A stretch of 64,000 bases of DNA from Glandiceps talaboti. Lineage: Eukaryota; Hemichordata; Enteropneusta; Spengelidae. The DNA lies in NCBI RefSeq assembly GCF_964340395.1, contig NC_135559.1, forward strand, positions 19,920,650 to 19,984,649. Reading direction: 5' to 3'. How positions within the stretch are numbered: the stretch's first letter is position 1; the number at the start of each line of letters is the position of its first letter. A program made the position numbers and the translations under genes. The notes beneath the pieces are model-generated. The model had not been told where the DNA came from. It made no database searches and saw only the letters and a list, made by a program, of their open reading frames with translations. Below, one piece after another: positions 12,601-32,900 of this stretch.

Positions 12601-13537
12601 TCAATTAATTTCTTAATTTAGCCTTCTTTCTGTCATGTTTGAATGCAAAGAACATATTACCTGCTACCTTTCTAACTGTGTAACTGATAGTTCGTAATTC
12701 TTCTAACATTGGGGAAAAATACTACCAAACCGGAGAGACTATAAAGTTTCAATTTTGGGCACAATATTTTTTGTTACACATTAGATAGTGCGCTCGTATA
12801 CGAAACGTTACATAAATGTTTATATCAGAGTGAACACAAATGAAATATTTATGTTTGAATCTTCTTATGTGTCACCCAACAATGATGTTGATTTGTGTTC
12901 ACACTGACAAAAAATGTATCATATTATATGTTTGCACGCTATCAGTGTCTTTATTTGTTTTTCTTTTATGTAAATTGCAACAAAACATACTATTTGTGAG
13001 ATGTAAAATACATCATGCTGCCTAATTGTAACACTATAGTCACTCTGGTTTGGTTGTAGAAACAAAGCAAAAGATGTGATGGTCATGAATATATGAATAC
13101 TGTGTGCTAAATATAGGCAGTGCATCATGTGAAGCCCATAATGGCCATTGGACAGGACTCATCAATTAGTTATTAATATAAATTGACTTTCAATTTTCTA
13201 TGTTATATTTAGTCATGTCTCTATTTTCGACCTGTGTAGTGAATATCTTGTAATTATTAATCTAGCACAATTCTGCAATTTGTCATATTTCTCAATAATT
13301 GGAATTGCACTGATATTAGTTAGAAATAACGCCCGTCAGTGCAATGTGTCATGTAAATATATGTGATCTACTTAATTATCAATAAGTATTATGTAACAAT
13401 ACAAATCATTTACATAAAGGTTGTTACATTGGACGAGAAGATGGGCAAAGTGATTTCACATTTGAAATCCGTTCACGAAGCAAGTAGCTACAGCTTTCAC
13501 AAGGTGGTGAAATCGTACAATTTATTTGTGCACTGCA

Positions 13538-19599
<6,062 letters not shown>

Positions 19600-19696
19600 A
19601 ATATGTTAAGGTAGAATGCACCTCTTCGACAAAATTCCCTACGAATCAAAGTTCGTATATTCTCTCAATGTGCACATACGCATGCACGCTCATAAA

Positions 19697-19832
19697 TACA
19701 TACATACATACATACATACATACATACATACATACATACATACATACATGCTTGCATGCATACATACATACATACATACATACATACATACATACATACA
19801 TACATACATACATACATACATACATACATACA
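19697..19832. repeat. (CATA)n microsatellite
   Basis: About 34 units with a short CATG/CTTG interruption near 19746, just downstream of the AMT stop codon. Confidence 0.97.
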
Positions 19833-20147
19833 ATACTTATTACCGCTCTTGACTAGCGTTTGTAAAATCTTTTTTTAAGACTAGTTACAAAATTAATAAA
19901 ATCTTTAAATATAATCTATTAGTCACCTTTAGGAGAAAACTTCAACTGAAATTCCAACCACTTGTTACGTAGTACTAGTAGTTAAACATAATTCGTATAT
20001 AACATTGAAATATGAGTCTAATAGTATGGCTGTTTTGTCACTAGTTTTATGAGTAAGATGATGAATAATTAAAGTGCGTTATATTATGTCAAATGTGACA
20101 ACTTTCTCAGAAACTTCGTGCATTTACTACCACATACAAATATATAT

Positions 20148-20245
<98 letters not shown>

Positions 20246-20515
20246 GATATATATATATATGTGTGTGTGTATGTATGTATGTATGTATGTATGTATGTAT
20301 GTATGTATGTATGTATGTGTGTGTGCATGTGCACGCACGCACATACACTCATGTATGTATGTATGCATGTATGTATGTATGTATGTATGTATGTATGCAT
20401 GAATATTAATTAGCGTCCGGGACTACTCTCAAGCTTGGGAGAACCCTGTATGTATGTATGTATGTATGTATGTATGTATGTATGTATGTATGTACGTACG
20501 TGTGTGTGTGTGTGT
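20148..20515. repeat. Compound (TA)n / (TATG)n microsatellite
   Basis: A TA array grades into TATG, then TG/CACG variants, and after about 45 bp of unique sequence (about 20403-20447) a second TATG run ending in TACG and TG. Confidence 0.96.
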
Positions 20516-20638
20516 ACATGACTCAGTTCTGATCTTTTTATAGTGGTTTCTCTTTTTTTCGTGTTTTAGCATTAATTTCTGTCTTTTTATTTCCTGTATA
20601 AAGATTTTCCTTCACTTTTGATATTTGTATTATAATTA

Positions 20639-20643
20639 TTATT

Positions 20644-20681
<38 letters not shown>
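20639..20681. repeat. (GTT)n microsatellite
   Basis: About 13 GTT/TTG units, partly preceded by ATT units. Confidence 0.95.
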
Positions 20682-20684
<3 letters not shown>

Positions 20685-21224
20685 ATTAATTATCATTCTG
20701 GTAACTGTTATAGCATGCGTTTTGAAAAATGATGATAGTTATTCTTGTTATAAAGTAACATGTTGCGACATTACCAATATATCTCGTGAAAGATTTATCG
20801 CAGGTGGAGATGCACACCGACGTCGAGGAGGAAGTTGTTATCATGGAAGGTATCATTCAGTCTATCTCGTAAATATGAGACTGAAGTATTTAGAGCTCGC
20901 GGCAAAATGCCAGGTTTAATAGTTTGTATAATAATCTAAGTGTCGTTCCAGACTTAGAGTATTAATCTTTTGAGTAACATTCTCACAGTAAATATGCCTT
21001 ATAGGTGCAACAAACGAAGTTGTACTTTGCTAAAAGCAAAGGTACGCTATATTTTGGATCCTTTTTCAATACGCGAGTAATTACCGAAAATGGACCCCGA
21101 GGAAAGGAAGTTTCATTACGGAAGCATCTGTCAATCAAGCTGGCAACGAGACACATCATTAGCATTTGATCTATGTCCGTCATGATTTTCTTTTTGACAA
21201 GAATTTGGCGAGGGGTGATAAACC

Positions 21225-21380
21225 CTTTTTTCCTTCCGTAAGGAAGGATATATATTAGGGGTGAAAAGTCTCTGTGTGTCTGTGTTTGTCTGTGTGTGTA
21301 TCACCATTTGCTGAAAAATGGCAGGCTCAATTCAAACGAAATTTGGTAGACGTGTTCCGTAGGGTAATGGTTCCTGTGTG
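21225..21380 (+). repeat. Fragment of the CCTCCCGTAAGGG element family
   Basis: Starts CCTTCCGTAAGGAAGG, followed by a short TGTG/TGTC tract and the sequence GGCTCAATTCAAACGAAATT, which parallels the same order in 17412-17640. The tandem body is absent. Confidence 0.5.
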
Positions 21381-22460
21381 TCGCCTAATACACATCACAC
21401 ACAAAAACATATACATGTTCAACCTAAACACATTAAAACTTTAATATGATCCACAAACACAACACATAGTATTTTTTATCCCAACAAATGTTGATCTTAG
21501 TTTTCTACACCATGTTACATATTGTGCTCTAATTTAATTTGTAATACTTTCTGGCTCTGTCATCATGGATGTCCATATTCCTGAGATTCTGACGAAGAGT
21601 TTGATATATATATTATGCTGGTAATTTTATGGTTGCGCTATCTTGAAAACTAGGCCTTTGTTTCTTGCCTCTGCTGCTCTACTAATAAGAAATCTGAACA
21701 TGTAGTCGAACAGGTGTAATGGTTTTTGAAATGAAATTATTCAAATTTACAGAGATACCCATACAGACATACATTTACCCATGCATACAGAACAAATGTT
21801 AGGATTGCTTATTGGTATCATTTGAACATAATGAATTTTAATTTAGCTCTATATCTGTGATTTTTGAAGTCCCAGCGAAACTTAGTTGTCGAAAAAGTGG
21901 GTAACTAGGATGGGTAATGGGTACATGTGTACCCTTGTGGACAAAAATTACAAGCACAAACTCTACAAAAATTCAAACAGTAGGGGTCAAAAGTTAAGTC
22001 TACATTTTATCCAGAAACAGGAGACGTGGACAAACAGTGACAAACAATATCATCACAAAAAAGATAACGGACTTTGTAAATAAACATACAAACAACACAA
22101 AAATCCATTCACACAAACGTACATTTATTTGGGAAAGAATCAAACGACTGATGAAGGAGATTCAGAAGAATTCTGACAGGCATGCTTCAATAAAAACATA
22201 AGCTGCAACAGAAATATTGATAAACCGTAGCCCAAACTTAGACTATACAATTCAGAGTAACATTGATCTCGTTCCACCCCATTTACTATCCTTAAAATAA
22301 ATAAGAACATAATGCCAACAGAAATATTGATACGATAACCAAAAACTAGGGTTATACAATATAGAGTAACATTAATGAGTGGGCCCTAGTTCAATCCATT
22401 GACCTATTCATCCCTATAGTTATCTTTGTTATATGTATTGTTATATATATATATAACAAA

Positions 22461-22690
<230 letters not shown>

Positions 22691-22818
22691 CATTGCATTG
22701 AAGAACGGATTGAGGGTAATTGTTTCATTACACTAAGACGTTTCGGTTTGGTTTGATCGTCTTAGTTATCATATTTATACATTGATTTTTGAATAATTAA
22801 TTAACAGATTGTAAACAT

Positions 22819-25800
22819 CTAATAGTCTCGAACCAGGCTAATACCACGCTCTTCTATACATGTAATCAACTTCTGTGCACGTTTTTCAATTATGTCAATC
22901 AGCTTATCCATGAATGGCAGTCCACCTTGGTCTTGCCAATAGATTTTGTCCAAATAAAGTGATTGCAACATTAATTCGCGAAATTTTCCCGATTTAAGGA
23001 CTGATATAGGATATTCTGGTATTCTGAAACGGAATAAAAAGTAGAATTAGCAATGTTGGTGATATAAGCCGTTTTTCGTCTCGCGGCAGATCTCATGAGA
23101 TCCCGCGTGACGGTGGTCAAGCTGAAAGTGTCAAACACTTAGCAACACAATTGTTCTCAATGACATCGCGCATGGCCACGGCCGGCGAAAGCTTGACCGC
23201 GATCACATGTTTGACAACCGTTGTTGCTAGGCATATTTGCATTTAAAATCCATGGATTATCCCTCCTGGAGCCATTAGGCTAATGGTCAGTAATTCATGT
23301 TTACACATAAATTTGAGACGTGTTTAAACTGTATTTTTGCAATAATGACCACGTACAACAAGTATATGGGGTGCTAGGCCCGTTGCACCCCCCCCCCACC
23401 CCATCAGGCCTTTTGCCCCTCGGCTCATTTTGCCCCCCCCCCCTCCCCCATATTATATCAACCATGGATGTATTAACATCCAAGTATCAACACAGTCCAC
23501 ATCGTCAAGCTTGATTGATCATGAATGTACATAAGAATGACTTATAGTCTCTGGATTGATATCACTGTCACATCGGTTCATTCAATTCAAAGGAATATAT
23601 CATGATTCTTCGAGGTTATTGAATCCAGTACTGTAATACTGTCGTGACGTGGTGAACATTAGAACAAATTAGGTGTAAATTGTCGGTAAATAGGTGTTGC
23701 CATTTTACTCCGATTTACACCCCCCCCCCCATACCATTGCGGTTCGTATTTCTAAGAGAGGCCATTGTAGCACGATATGTCTCCTTTCACACTGATAAAT
23801 TGTTCTATTCTTATGAAACAAAACCGATTAGATAGAATGGTTCCTTATTTTAAAGTAACTTGTCACAGTCAGCGGCGATTCCTTTAGCCAATGGACAAGG
23901 CACTGCACTGATTTTGTTATGCTTTTTATTTGTGAACACATCACTTCCGTCATGTAATGACACCCCAAAATTAGAGCTACAGTCTCCATGATATCGAACA
24001 CAAAATTTCCGTTGTCGTGACAACATTATAAGTCTTTATAACAATAAAAGACCTGTGTGAATTATCATTTACATGGGTTAAGTATTATTGAGTAAAAGTA
24101 TTTTGTCCTTTATAATTCAGCTTGATGATTTATTATTTAGGTAACATTAAGAATGAACGGGCAGATAATTGTGAAATTATTTCGAGTAAAACTAAACTTA
24201 AAGTTTCTAAAAAGTACTTTAGATTCTGCTGAAGGTGCTGAAGGGTAAAATAACCAGGGGCAAAAGGCCGGGGGACAACGGGATGGGCGAGGAGGACGGG
24301 GTTACCCTCTTCCGTTTCTGGGCCAGTTAACGTTTAACCATCACAACAGATGTAACATGTCAAGTTAAGAAAGAAATAATCAGTTTATTGGTCAAATACA
24401 GATTCAAGTAGCCAGTCATGGTTTTTGACACAGTGAATTCTAAACTGTTTGTGGCCTTTTCAACTTTAAGTTTATCTCTACAAACAATTCTCCTTTGAAT
24501 GAAAAGCGAAAATCCCCATGAAAGATGCAAGTTAAACTTTTACACTAACTCGTCAATTCCTTCTAGAAATCTGTAATTCAGATGTTCGTTATTTCTGTTC
24601 AGATTGAAAACATTATCAATGTAGACTAAGCGAGTGTCGTCATATTTGGTTGTGAAAATATGTATCAAATACTGCCTTGTGATATTTTTGCATCTGAGGT
24701 AGTTTCCATTCTTAAAGCACAACTCTCCCTCGTCGATGTCATAGCCACAACAATTCCTATCGCTGCGATCGTGATTCTATAAGAGAAAATAAAGTGAAAG
24801 TTCAGTATTTTCATTGGTTCGAGAGTTACTGGACAGTCACGGTGATAGTCCTGGAAACAAATACGTTGGTTTTGTGATTGCTATTAAAACAATACACATC
24901 ATTTCCTTCAAAATGTCGTGGTGAAAATATACAAAGTACTCTTTCAGTCCATTATATTTATTTTATACCGAGACACAATGTCAAAAAATTGGTATTGAAT
25001 GGCTTTGACATCAAACCAGCTGGTCTGAAATCGACCACGTGCAAGGTAGTCGACGTTACTTTATTCAAGACATATATCATTATATCACATGAACAAATAA
25101 ATTTGTCCATTTACGTAGGTACACGTTGGACAAAAAATATTTTTTTAAAAAGACACTTCAAAGCAAACTTACCTGTAAGAGAAAGTCATAAAATGCCAAC
25201 CTGCCCCATTCAATGTGACGAACTTTTACCGTACAATTATCATGTATTGCTGATTCCTTCATGTTGTCTTTGGCATAGCAACGAAGTGCAAGTTGATTTT
25301 GGTAATCAGTCCACCTCAACGACATAGAATTCTGTTCTGGTTCTAAAGATCCAGAGTGTTTTATATTAGGGTTCCACCAGATGATTGCCCTAGCCTTACC
25401 GTCAGAGAATGTGCCACCACGTTCACCTTTAAAAGTCCTGGTAACTGCAGGCATTGAACGGTTTATCCCAAGAACTCGGTCTAAATGAAAAGAGAACACT
25501 TCGTGGATATCTTTTACGCTCTTCTGCACAGCACACTGGGTTGTACAGTCTTCAAAATGCGATATGTCTTTCATTGGATGATCCTTAAATATTACTCTTC
25601 GAACGCGAGGGTGACCAGGGATTGAGAGCACATCCGAAATGTTGTGATGTGACATTAGTTCCATCTTGAGAATATCACTATAGCTAAACCAATTCGGTAA
25701 GTATTGACCCAGTCTTAGATCCGAATCTTCTAATTTCTTAATATCCTCCAAGAATTCCCTATCTTCAATAAATAGATCTATAGGAGGCATTTCACCAACG

Positions 25801-26021
25801 TCGATAGGTTTTATGACGACAAAGACAGGCTCAGCCGAGATATTGCGGAGAGCATCTTTTGGTATCGGAAGACACTTCTCCCCCGGGTGAGTGCATAGTG
25901 AAGGTACGGGCCTAGTTGTGCCCAAGTTCAGAGTCGGAAGAGATTTCTGAAGACTAGCAAAGACCAGTACAACAGTAACGAAGACAACAGACAATTTTAC
26001 TTTGTCTAGTTTCCAAAACAT
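22819..26021 (-). CDS. GASK1-like: GASK1/FAM198-like Golgi membrane protein, three exons
   Basis: Minus-strand exons 26021-25173, 24776-24544 and 23023-22819 join in frame to 428 aa, with donors GTAAGT and GTAAAA. Residues 8-27 form one hydrophobic segment after a short basic N-terminus, a type II signal anchor, fitting a Golgi-luminal protein. Family marks are AIIWWNPNIKH, EWGRLAFYDFLLQ at the exon 1/2 junction, the CCGYDID cysteines, LVYIDN, LNYRFLEGI, and in exon 3 PISVLKSGKF and KIYWQDQGG. The vertebrate proteins are Golgi-associated and named as kinases; biochemical activity is poorly defined, and I see no classical kinase loop motif. Vertebrate members are about 100 residues longer, mainly in the luminal stem. 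NxS/T sites fit a secretory protein. The gene converges on AMT. Confidence 0.9.
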
Positions 26022-27391
26022 GGCGGTGAATAGTATGACTGCCCTCTAGCAGACGAATGGTGAGAATCAAAGACGGCGGCAGCAATAATCAAGGTGAACC
26101 CACAATTCTGAAGTTCAGTTTTATTTAAAAGATAGCTTCTACACGGTATGCACAACGAATATTACCTTGTAAACATCTGCAAAATCAAAATCAATATATT
26201 TTATAAACTTATTCAGAAAACATACACTTCAAATGATATTTCCATTTCTAGAACAGAACAGTTAGACTGAATAATTCATTGTTGTCTCTGCTCCTGTTAC
26301 AAGCGTAAAAACGAATATTTCTGGCCAAATGAAGGGTTTTTTCTCAAGTTTTTTCTCTGTGTCTAGACTGACATACATCACTCTTAATACATTATTACAG
26401 ACCGGTGATTTCCTTTGGCGGGGCGGGGGTGGTGGGGTGGTTTCGTACTGTTTACGACTTTGGAAGTAGAGGTCATCCTCTTTTGAAATTTCTGAATATT
26501 GGTTCACTGTGTTTTGGATTGTAATGGAATTATTTATTTCTACAATTGCATGACTGTCTGAACTGTGGTGTTTCTTCGTCACTCTAGATCTTACATACAG
26601 TCATATTTAATTCATCTACAAACGATGATAAACTACACCCAGATTTCACCCACCATACCAGTAGTCTAGCTGCTGGACCTCGGGTGTCCTTCCAATACAA
26701 TATGACACACGAACGAACATTGCTATCGAGGATGGAACATCCGATGTCTAGCAAAAGTCATCTCCGCAGGTCAGGGATATAAATAACTGCCAATCAGAGA
26801 ACCACATTGATGACAAGCACAAACAGAGAACAATACCTAATTTGTTCATGGATATTCAGATTAAGGAGGGCTTGTAAAAATAACCACCAATACCTTAACT
26901 GAAATGTGTGAATGACAATGTCTACACACTGATCAAACGCACAATTACCATAAACCGATAAGACATAGTAATTAGTAGTTTGTTATTATATAGGTCATGG
27001 GTTATTGAATATATTAACATATATATATATATATATATGCATACATGGCCAAACCAACGCCCATACGTCATCTCAATGGAATGTCAAGTCTGAAAATGGC
27101 ATTAGCAAGACATTCGGGCAAGCCCTCACTGCGAACTTCGTTAGCTTATCGTATCGGAAGAAAGCCCGAACGTCTAGCAGCAAGACTACCATACCAGTTA
27201 TTATACACGTCATGTAAATAATATCAAAACTTGCATTATGACTTTTTCGAATATTTAAAATTATTACCTAAAAGGCTATGAACAACCCTAAAATTGCCTT
27301 AAAAGAATCCAAAAATCTTCAGAGCTTCAAGGTGAGACCCCTAGGTCTAACCATTACTTCCACAAATGTTATTCCTGACGTTTAGGCTGTC

Positions 27392-27585
27392 GGTGGCCAA
27401 ACAGATAGCTCGTGTGCCTCTTAGGACTGCGGCCAGGGTTCGAAGTTGCCAAGAGTAGGCTGGATTTGGTTAACGTATTTACCAAATCTGTGTGTAAGAA
27501 GTATGATGCTCAGTTTGACACTCTCGATCAATGCAGGGTTTCGGCGGGTACTTTGGTTTCTTCCTGCTTAAACACTAAGCATATG
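27392..27585 (+). mobile_element. tRNA-derived SINE, degenerate
   Basis: An A-box-like TAGCTCGTGTGCC about 35 bp before a B-box-like GGGTTCGAAGTT gives a tRNA-type head. It is followed by CGGGTACTTTGGTTTCTTCC, which resembles a motif recurring in the body of metazoan SINEs. The 3' end is unclear. Confidence 0.45.
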
Positions 27586-29125
27586 AGCGTTGTACTACGT
27601 GATAGGCGACTGTATTTGAATTTTCGAATATTCTTACAAGTTAAACGGCATAAAGCAATATAATAATGCAAATGTTAAAACAGTCTTTTAAGGTTGAAGC
27701 CTAACACACGCGATTGTACCTCACATGTTTCATTTAAGCTTCGTGACATTTGTATGAAGCTTTCAAGTTGATTCTTGCTGACAGTGTCAAGATTCCATGG
27801 GGAAGGTCTAAAACTGAACACTGTTTATATCCTATTGTCAGTGTAGGAAAGGACGCCATTATCATATCATATCGATTACAGCTAAGAAGGCTAAAAGCCT
27901 ATGACAAGATAGTGAGTCAAATACCAAAAACGTAACAGTTACTGTCTGAATAGACTGAGTGTATATACAGTTACATTTGGGGTTTGTTTTGTTTCTTTTC
28001 ACAATTTGGGGGGGGGGGGGTTTCATTATATAGGAGTTGGAGTGAACGTGTCAATACACTCACTGTCGCAGTTTTCGGACGGGCAGCTTTTGGAAAAACA
28101 TCGACATGTCGATGTCCACTGTTGTCGACGTTTTGTCTGGAATTGTCACATTGTCACAGCTTAACAACCAATTAGTTGCTAATTTTGTATCACGGACTAC
28201 GTACTGTTCGGTTGTTCTGGTTGCCATGATTGCTGTCTGTACTGTCAAAGAAGTATGTAGGGCATATTGTACCAGATAATCGTTTTTGTAGGCGCATAGA
28301 ACAGCTGTACATCCAAATAAGTAAGTTTTCATAAGCTCTATAGATTTATTTCCTTTTCGGGTGTCTTCTCATAAGATGAAATTAATGAGTTCGAAAAAAC
28401 TTATACAATTTCACGCAGTACACTTTACACTGCACTGCACTGAAATAAAAATCGATTTGCAAATGCAAGTGAACAAGAATTTAAATTGGAAATCGATTCA
28501 CAAATGCCAACCTGCATGAAAATAAATTTAAAATGAAAGTCGATTTGAAATGAACTTTTTTCTTTCGTTATTTAATCAATATTGATTTGTGATATCATGA
28601 GCCTCCTCAGTTACTGTACTGTTTGATTTTTTCAAATAACATGTATCTTGTATTTATTCGATATTACCCAGCAATTGTATGTAATAGTGACACCAGAATG
28701 AAAGCAAATCGCCTAAAAAGGTCGTATTTTTTAGTCCACTAGCTGACGAAATGTTTAAACACGTTTGCTTATTCCAAAATACAAACATTTGCCATTTGAC
28801 ATTTCAAGCACCTCACTAGGAAACATGTCTTCGTTTGACTCGGTTATAAAAGATGTATCATCACGAATTAATATCGTATTAAAGGTGTTGATTATAGTTG
28901 ACTACAATCTCTTTTCTTCGCATACCCTTTTAATGGCAGATATGGAAAAGCATTTTCACCTCGAGGCATAGCAAATTTCGCTTCGCTTTGTGAGGTTGAC
29001 AATCGAATGTTTCAATGGTTCACTTTGCTACCCAAGGGAGCAAAAATGGAAAGTTACGTAACGGATATAAAAGTAATCCGCATATGTAGTTCAGGAAATA
29101 ACTTGATAACAAAAAAATGCAACTG

Positions 29126-29126
<1 letters not shown>

Positions 29127-29201
<75 letters not shown>

Positions 29202-29261
29202 CTCGGTGAGTATCAATCTGCTATAAGACAGTGCTCTATACCGCAGTGGCAGAGCGTAATA

Positions 29262-29352
<91 letters not shown>
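29127..29352. repeat. Two (TA)n arrays flanking a structured 66-nt module
   Basis: TA arrays at 29127-29200 and 29267-29352 enclose 29201-29266. The enclosed segment contains ACAGTGCTC, TATACC and GCAGAGCG, and can fold with outer stem GCTC/GAGC and inner stem CC/GG. The same segment, with matching spacing, occurs at about 40110-40185 beside the hammerhead ribozymes. It is probably part of a retroelement terminus. Confidence 0.6.
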
Positions 29353-29355
<3 letters not shown>

Positions 29356-29745
29356 GTATTAATTTTACTATATTGAACATGTTGTGTATAGGGAAATTCA
29401 ATATAATACTATTAATAGGCTTTACCATGCTCAGTGATGTAAAAGTCACTTTCAACTTTACATAATACGACTTGTCAGGTTATGTAATTGCCAGGATTAT
29501 CCAAACCACAATAGCCATATCGTGGATGGGAAATTGGAATATATTGTGGATGTTTAAAGCAACTTGCTTTAGTCAATTTTTTGTACTTAAAAAACAGTGA
29601 GTAACAACATAGACCAAGTCAGTGTTTGGAACTCAATAAATTGCAAAAGGCATCGATGCACCACCACCATGTCAACTGTGCATGGAATGGATGAAGTTCA
29701 TGTAGTTATCAGGGAATAGTTTTTTCGTTCCACTAGGTTCTAATG

Positions 29746-29983
29746 CAATCTGATTAAAATCCGATGTAGATGTCAGCTAATTGTTCACTGCTATTATACC
29801 TTCGTTATTTTGCCTGAATTGACCTTCGTAGTACATGTTTACGTGTTTAGCCTGATCCTATGCGATCAGGCTAAAAACGTAAACAAGTACTACGAAGGTC
29901 AATTATGAATTAAGGCAAAATAACGAAGGTAAAATAGCAATGAATGATTAGCCGACATCTACATCGGATTTTAATCAGATTGA
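29746..29983. mobile_element. Foldback MITE with 8-9 bp target-site duplication
   Basis: Nearly the whole segment is one inverted repeat of about 115-bp arms around a short loop near 29861 (CCTGAT...ATCAGG). The outer ends are CAATCTGATTAAAATCC and its complement. GTTCTAATG flanks it on both sides (29737-29745 and 29984-29992), a duplication length typical of hAT (8) or Mutator (9) superfamilies. No ORF. Confidence 0.8.
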
Positions 29984-32900
29984 GTTCTAATGTTACAACA
30001 TGCATATGGAAATAATTTCCTCCTCCTTCAACCTCAATTGACCTTCATTACCAAGAATCTCCTTACGAATATCTGAAATCTGAAACACTGTGATCACTGG
30101 TAAATAAGTGTACAATTAGAAGATAGTTCCGATTATTTTGTCTGGTGTGGTTCCACAAAGCTGTCTCCAAGACGACGTACATTCGAGCCTACATATAACA
30201 AAACAACTGTGTGTAATACAATACCGTCACTCATCAGAATTGAGGACAAAACGACGTGTATTTACATGGATAACAATCGTAAGGGAATAACCTGTGGGTA
30301 ATTTCTAATCCATGTAGTTCTGTATGGACCAACAGATCTCTGGCATTAAGCCGCCAAGATGTTAAAAGATACATTAGGACTTAAGAAATGGTGAATTGGT
30401 TTTAATACCCTGTTAATCGAACGCACAATATTGAAATGCTTGTATATAATGTTCTTGACGCTGATGAGAAAAGAGTGATAAGTTAGAGTCAATTTTGGAC
30501 GTTCTTTATTCATGATCTAAAGCTGCATTAGTATAAGATATAGTACGCATTGTCTTGACACCAATGTGAACTATTGCGATAAATGATAATCCTTTCTTAA
30601 AGTAGTTGTAAAGTAGTTAAATACTTCCTTTTATCACGAATTTCAACACAATAAAACGATCAGTTACTTATGCAAATATGTCACGTATATTGATTATCGT
30701 AATTTGCATATAGTTTATGTTTTACTTATATCTAGGAACAAAACTAGGCTTACTGAAAGACACTGAAAGTTGTTGATATTGAATTCATATTATATAATTT
30801 ACTAAACGTTTTCTTTTATTTCGCAATAAGTTTAATTTTACCGTAATTTATTGTATGGAATGAAAGAAATGTTCAATCTTAATATAATGATTTGAACAAA
30901 ATGTGAAAGAAAATTCTAATTGGAGAACTCAGTAGAGAACATTTACAGAAGGTAGTGGGCAGACCCGGGTGCTGTTTGGACGTTGGCAATAAGTGGCGTA
31001 TCTATACCGGTACTAGGAAAGACAGGTTTCAGTTGAACTTTGGAAAGAAAGTATTATTTATCTCAGCGGCAAGTCAGGCGATAAAAGGACTGACTAAGAT
31101 TACTCCTGCCTAAACTGTTCTTGAGAATAAGCACGCTTTTAAAGATCACGTGTACCGGAACAGTGGAATTGAACATAAAGGTGTAGGGTGTATGCCACAG
31201 TACTGACGATCAATATGTGAGCCCATATTGCCTAGCAGCACATGCATTGTGAGTCTGTAAATTGTGCAAATTAGCGATCTCTAATATATTTTCAACTAGA
31301 TCTAAAATGTCAGCATTATTAAAATGGCATCATTATCTCACACATTCATACATATATAAAAGATAATAATTGAAAGCCATTATGAATGGAACATGGACAT
31401 TTGACAGAATGTCAATGTGGGTATCAAATCAAGATTCGTGACTACATAATATTAGCCTTTAAGGTAAAGAGTGCAATAATGTTGAAACCAATTAACTGGA
31501 TCAAAGTTATCAAATAAGCCACGCGATTTAAATCGATGGTTCACTACAGTGACTGTACACTCCTCGCTAATATGTATCTTATATCTCTATTGTACGCTGG
31601 CTTAACTTTGAATAAAAATGTGTCCAGTTAAAAATTGTAACTTTTTGCAGCAAATTAAAATTCTTTGTGCGGGAAATTACAAAAGAAGTGCACACGTGCA
31701 CTGACCACTGTGCATTTTCCGCGAGTAACAGTAGTCTTGAAAGTCTCCTTCATTTGATATGTCAGCTATTGAAGCTCAAAAAAAGACGGAAAAAGTCGTT
31801 CAACGTGAGGTCGCCTGCTATGCTGCATGCAGTGATTCCGAAGATGCGCTCGATCTCATTTACATCTTGTTCCTTATATTAAAACATTTGATACTGATAA
31901 AACGGCAGATCTCTTTTTGGAATATTTGGTGGCCCTGAAAAATTATTAAACTAGGTACGCAGTTTAAGATCCCCTCTTTGAAGATCCACTTTCAATAATT
32001 GTGTTCGACGTTGCCTTTGGTTAAAATGTTCTTTGATATAATTTTTTCATTTCACACTGACACTAGCGTTATTCCGCAATTCATTTTGAAGCAACAATTT
32101 GCTATGGAAAGAATGGCCCTGAATTTGTAAACAGAGCTGTACCTTCGACATCAAAATCCAAACTTCAATTGCCATTATAAAGATAATGACAAGGAGAATT
32201 CACTGAGTTCACCTTGGGTTCCGACGTAAACGAGGCCATACAAGTTTTGGGAGTTAGGTAAAGAAAATGGTTATTGTGTTGTTACTTATTAGAGAAAGCA
32301 TCATCCATTTTTTATCCTTTGAATGTGACATCTTTTCGGCAACTACTTTGAAAGATACGACCTTAGGCCAGAAAAAATGAAAAAGCTGTTCAACCTACCC
32401 ATACATTTTTTTCTTGTGATGGACAATATATCCTCATGCGAGCTTCGCATTTCTTTTCAAAATTAAGGACATTTCTTTATATTTTCTGAATAGTACATGT
32501 AACAATACACATTTGAGTCTATTCCAAATTGTATAATATACAGTGGTTTACTTGGCTCTGATGATGCATGCAAGCATGAATTGAGATTAAATTAAGCTGT
32601 TGCATATCCAATGTGCACTAAAAAGAATGGAACAATGGTTTACGACCATTGGATTGGGCTAGCTGAGCAGTCATTGGGCTATGAAAAGTCCGAAAGTCTT
32701 GAAATGTTTTGCTCTTTATTCGGGATTTTTGGAACCAAATTAAACTTCAGAAGAAGTCATTTACCAAGTGCACATCCGCAAAATATCTTTCAGCTTTGCC
32801 ACAACAAAATACACTTCCAGATAATATGTAATGCATAGCATAATTGTTTCAGTTCTGGTATTTCATTACCATAATTCAAGCATTGTAAGACTTTAAATTA

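Larger units (their letters stand above)
4451..13537. other. Intergenic region between SEC14-like and AMT genes
   Basis: No coding exon recognised. It contains an inverted-repeat element (5145-5712), two MITE pairs (5966-6422 with 9287-9663; 7070-7431 with 8032-8331), a TGTC-bearing tandem-repeat element (8405-9150) and a degenerate duplication of about 110 bp at 12010-12190. A B-box-like GGTTCGAATCTC at about 9965 has no convincing A box. The rest shows no structure I could name. Confidence 0.6.

Noticed and set aside
22140-22180. CTGATGAAGG as a further hammerhead
   Set aside because: No GAAAC or stem II follows.
23040-23240. Possible MITE in GASK1-like intron 2
   Set aside because: TCAAGCT/AGCTTGA and short related words pair, but no convincing ends could be drawn.
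27040-27215. Two overlapping open frames with protein-like composition
   Set aside because: Neither matches a known family and no splice partner was found.
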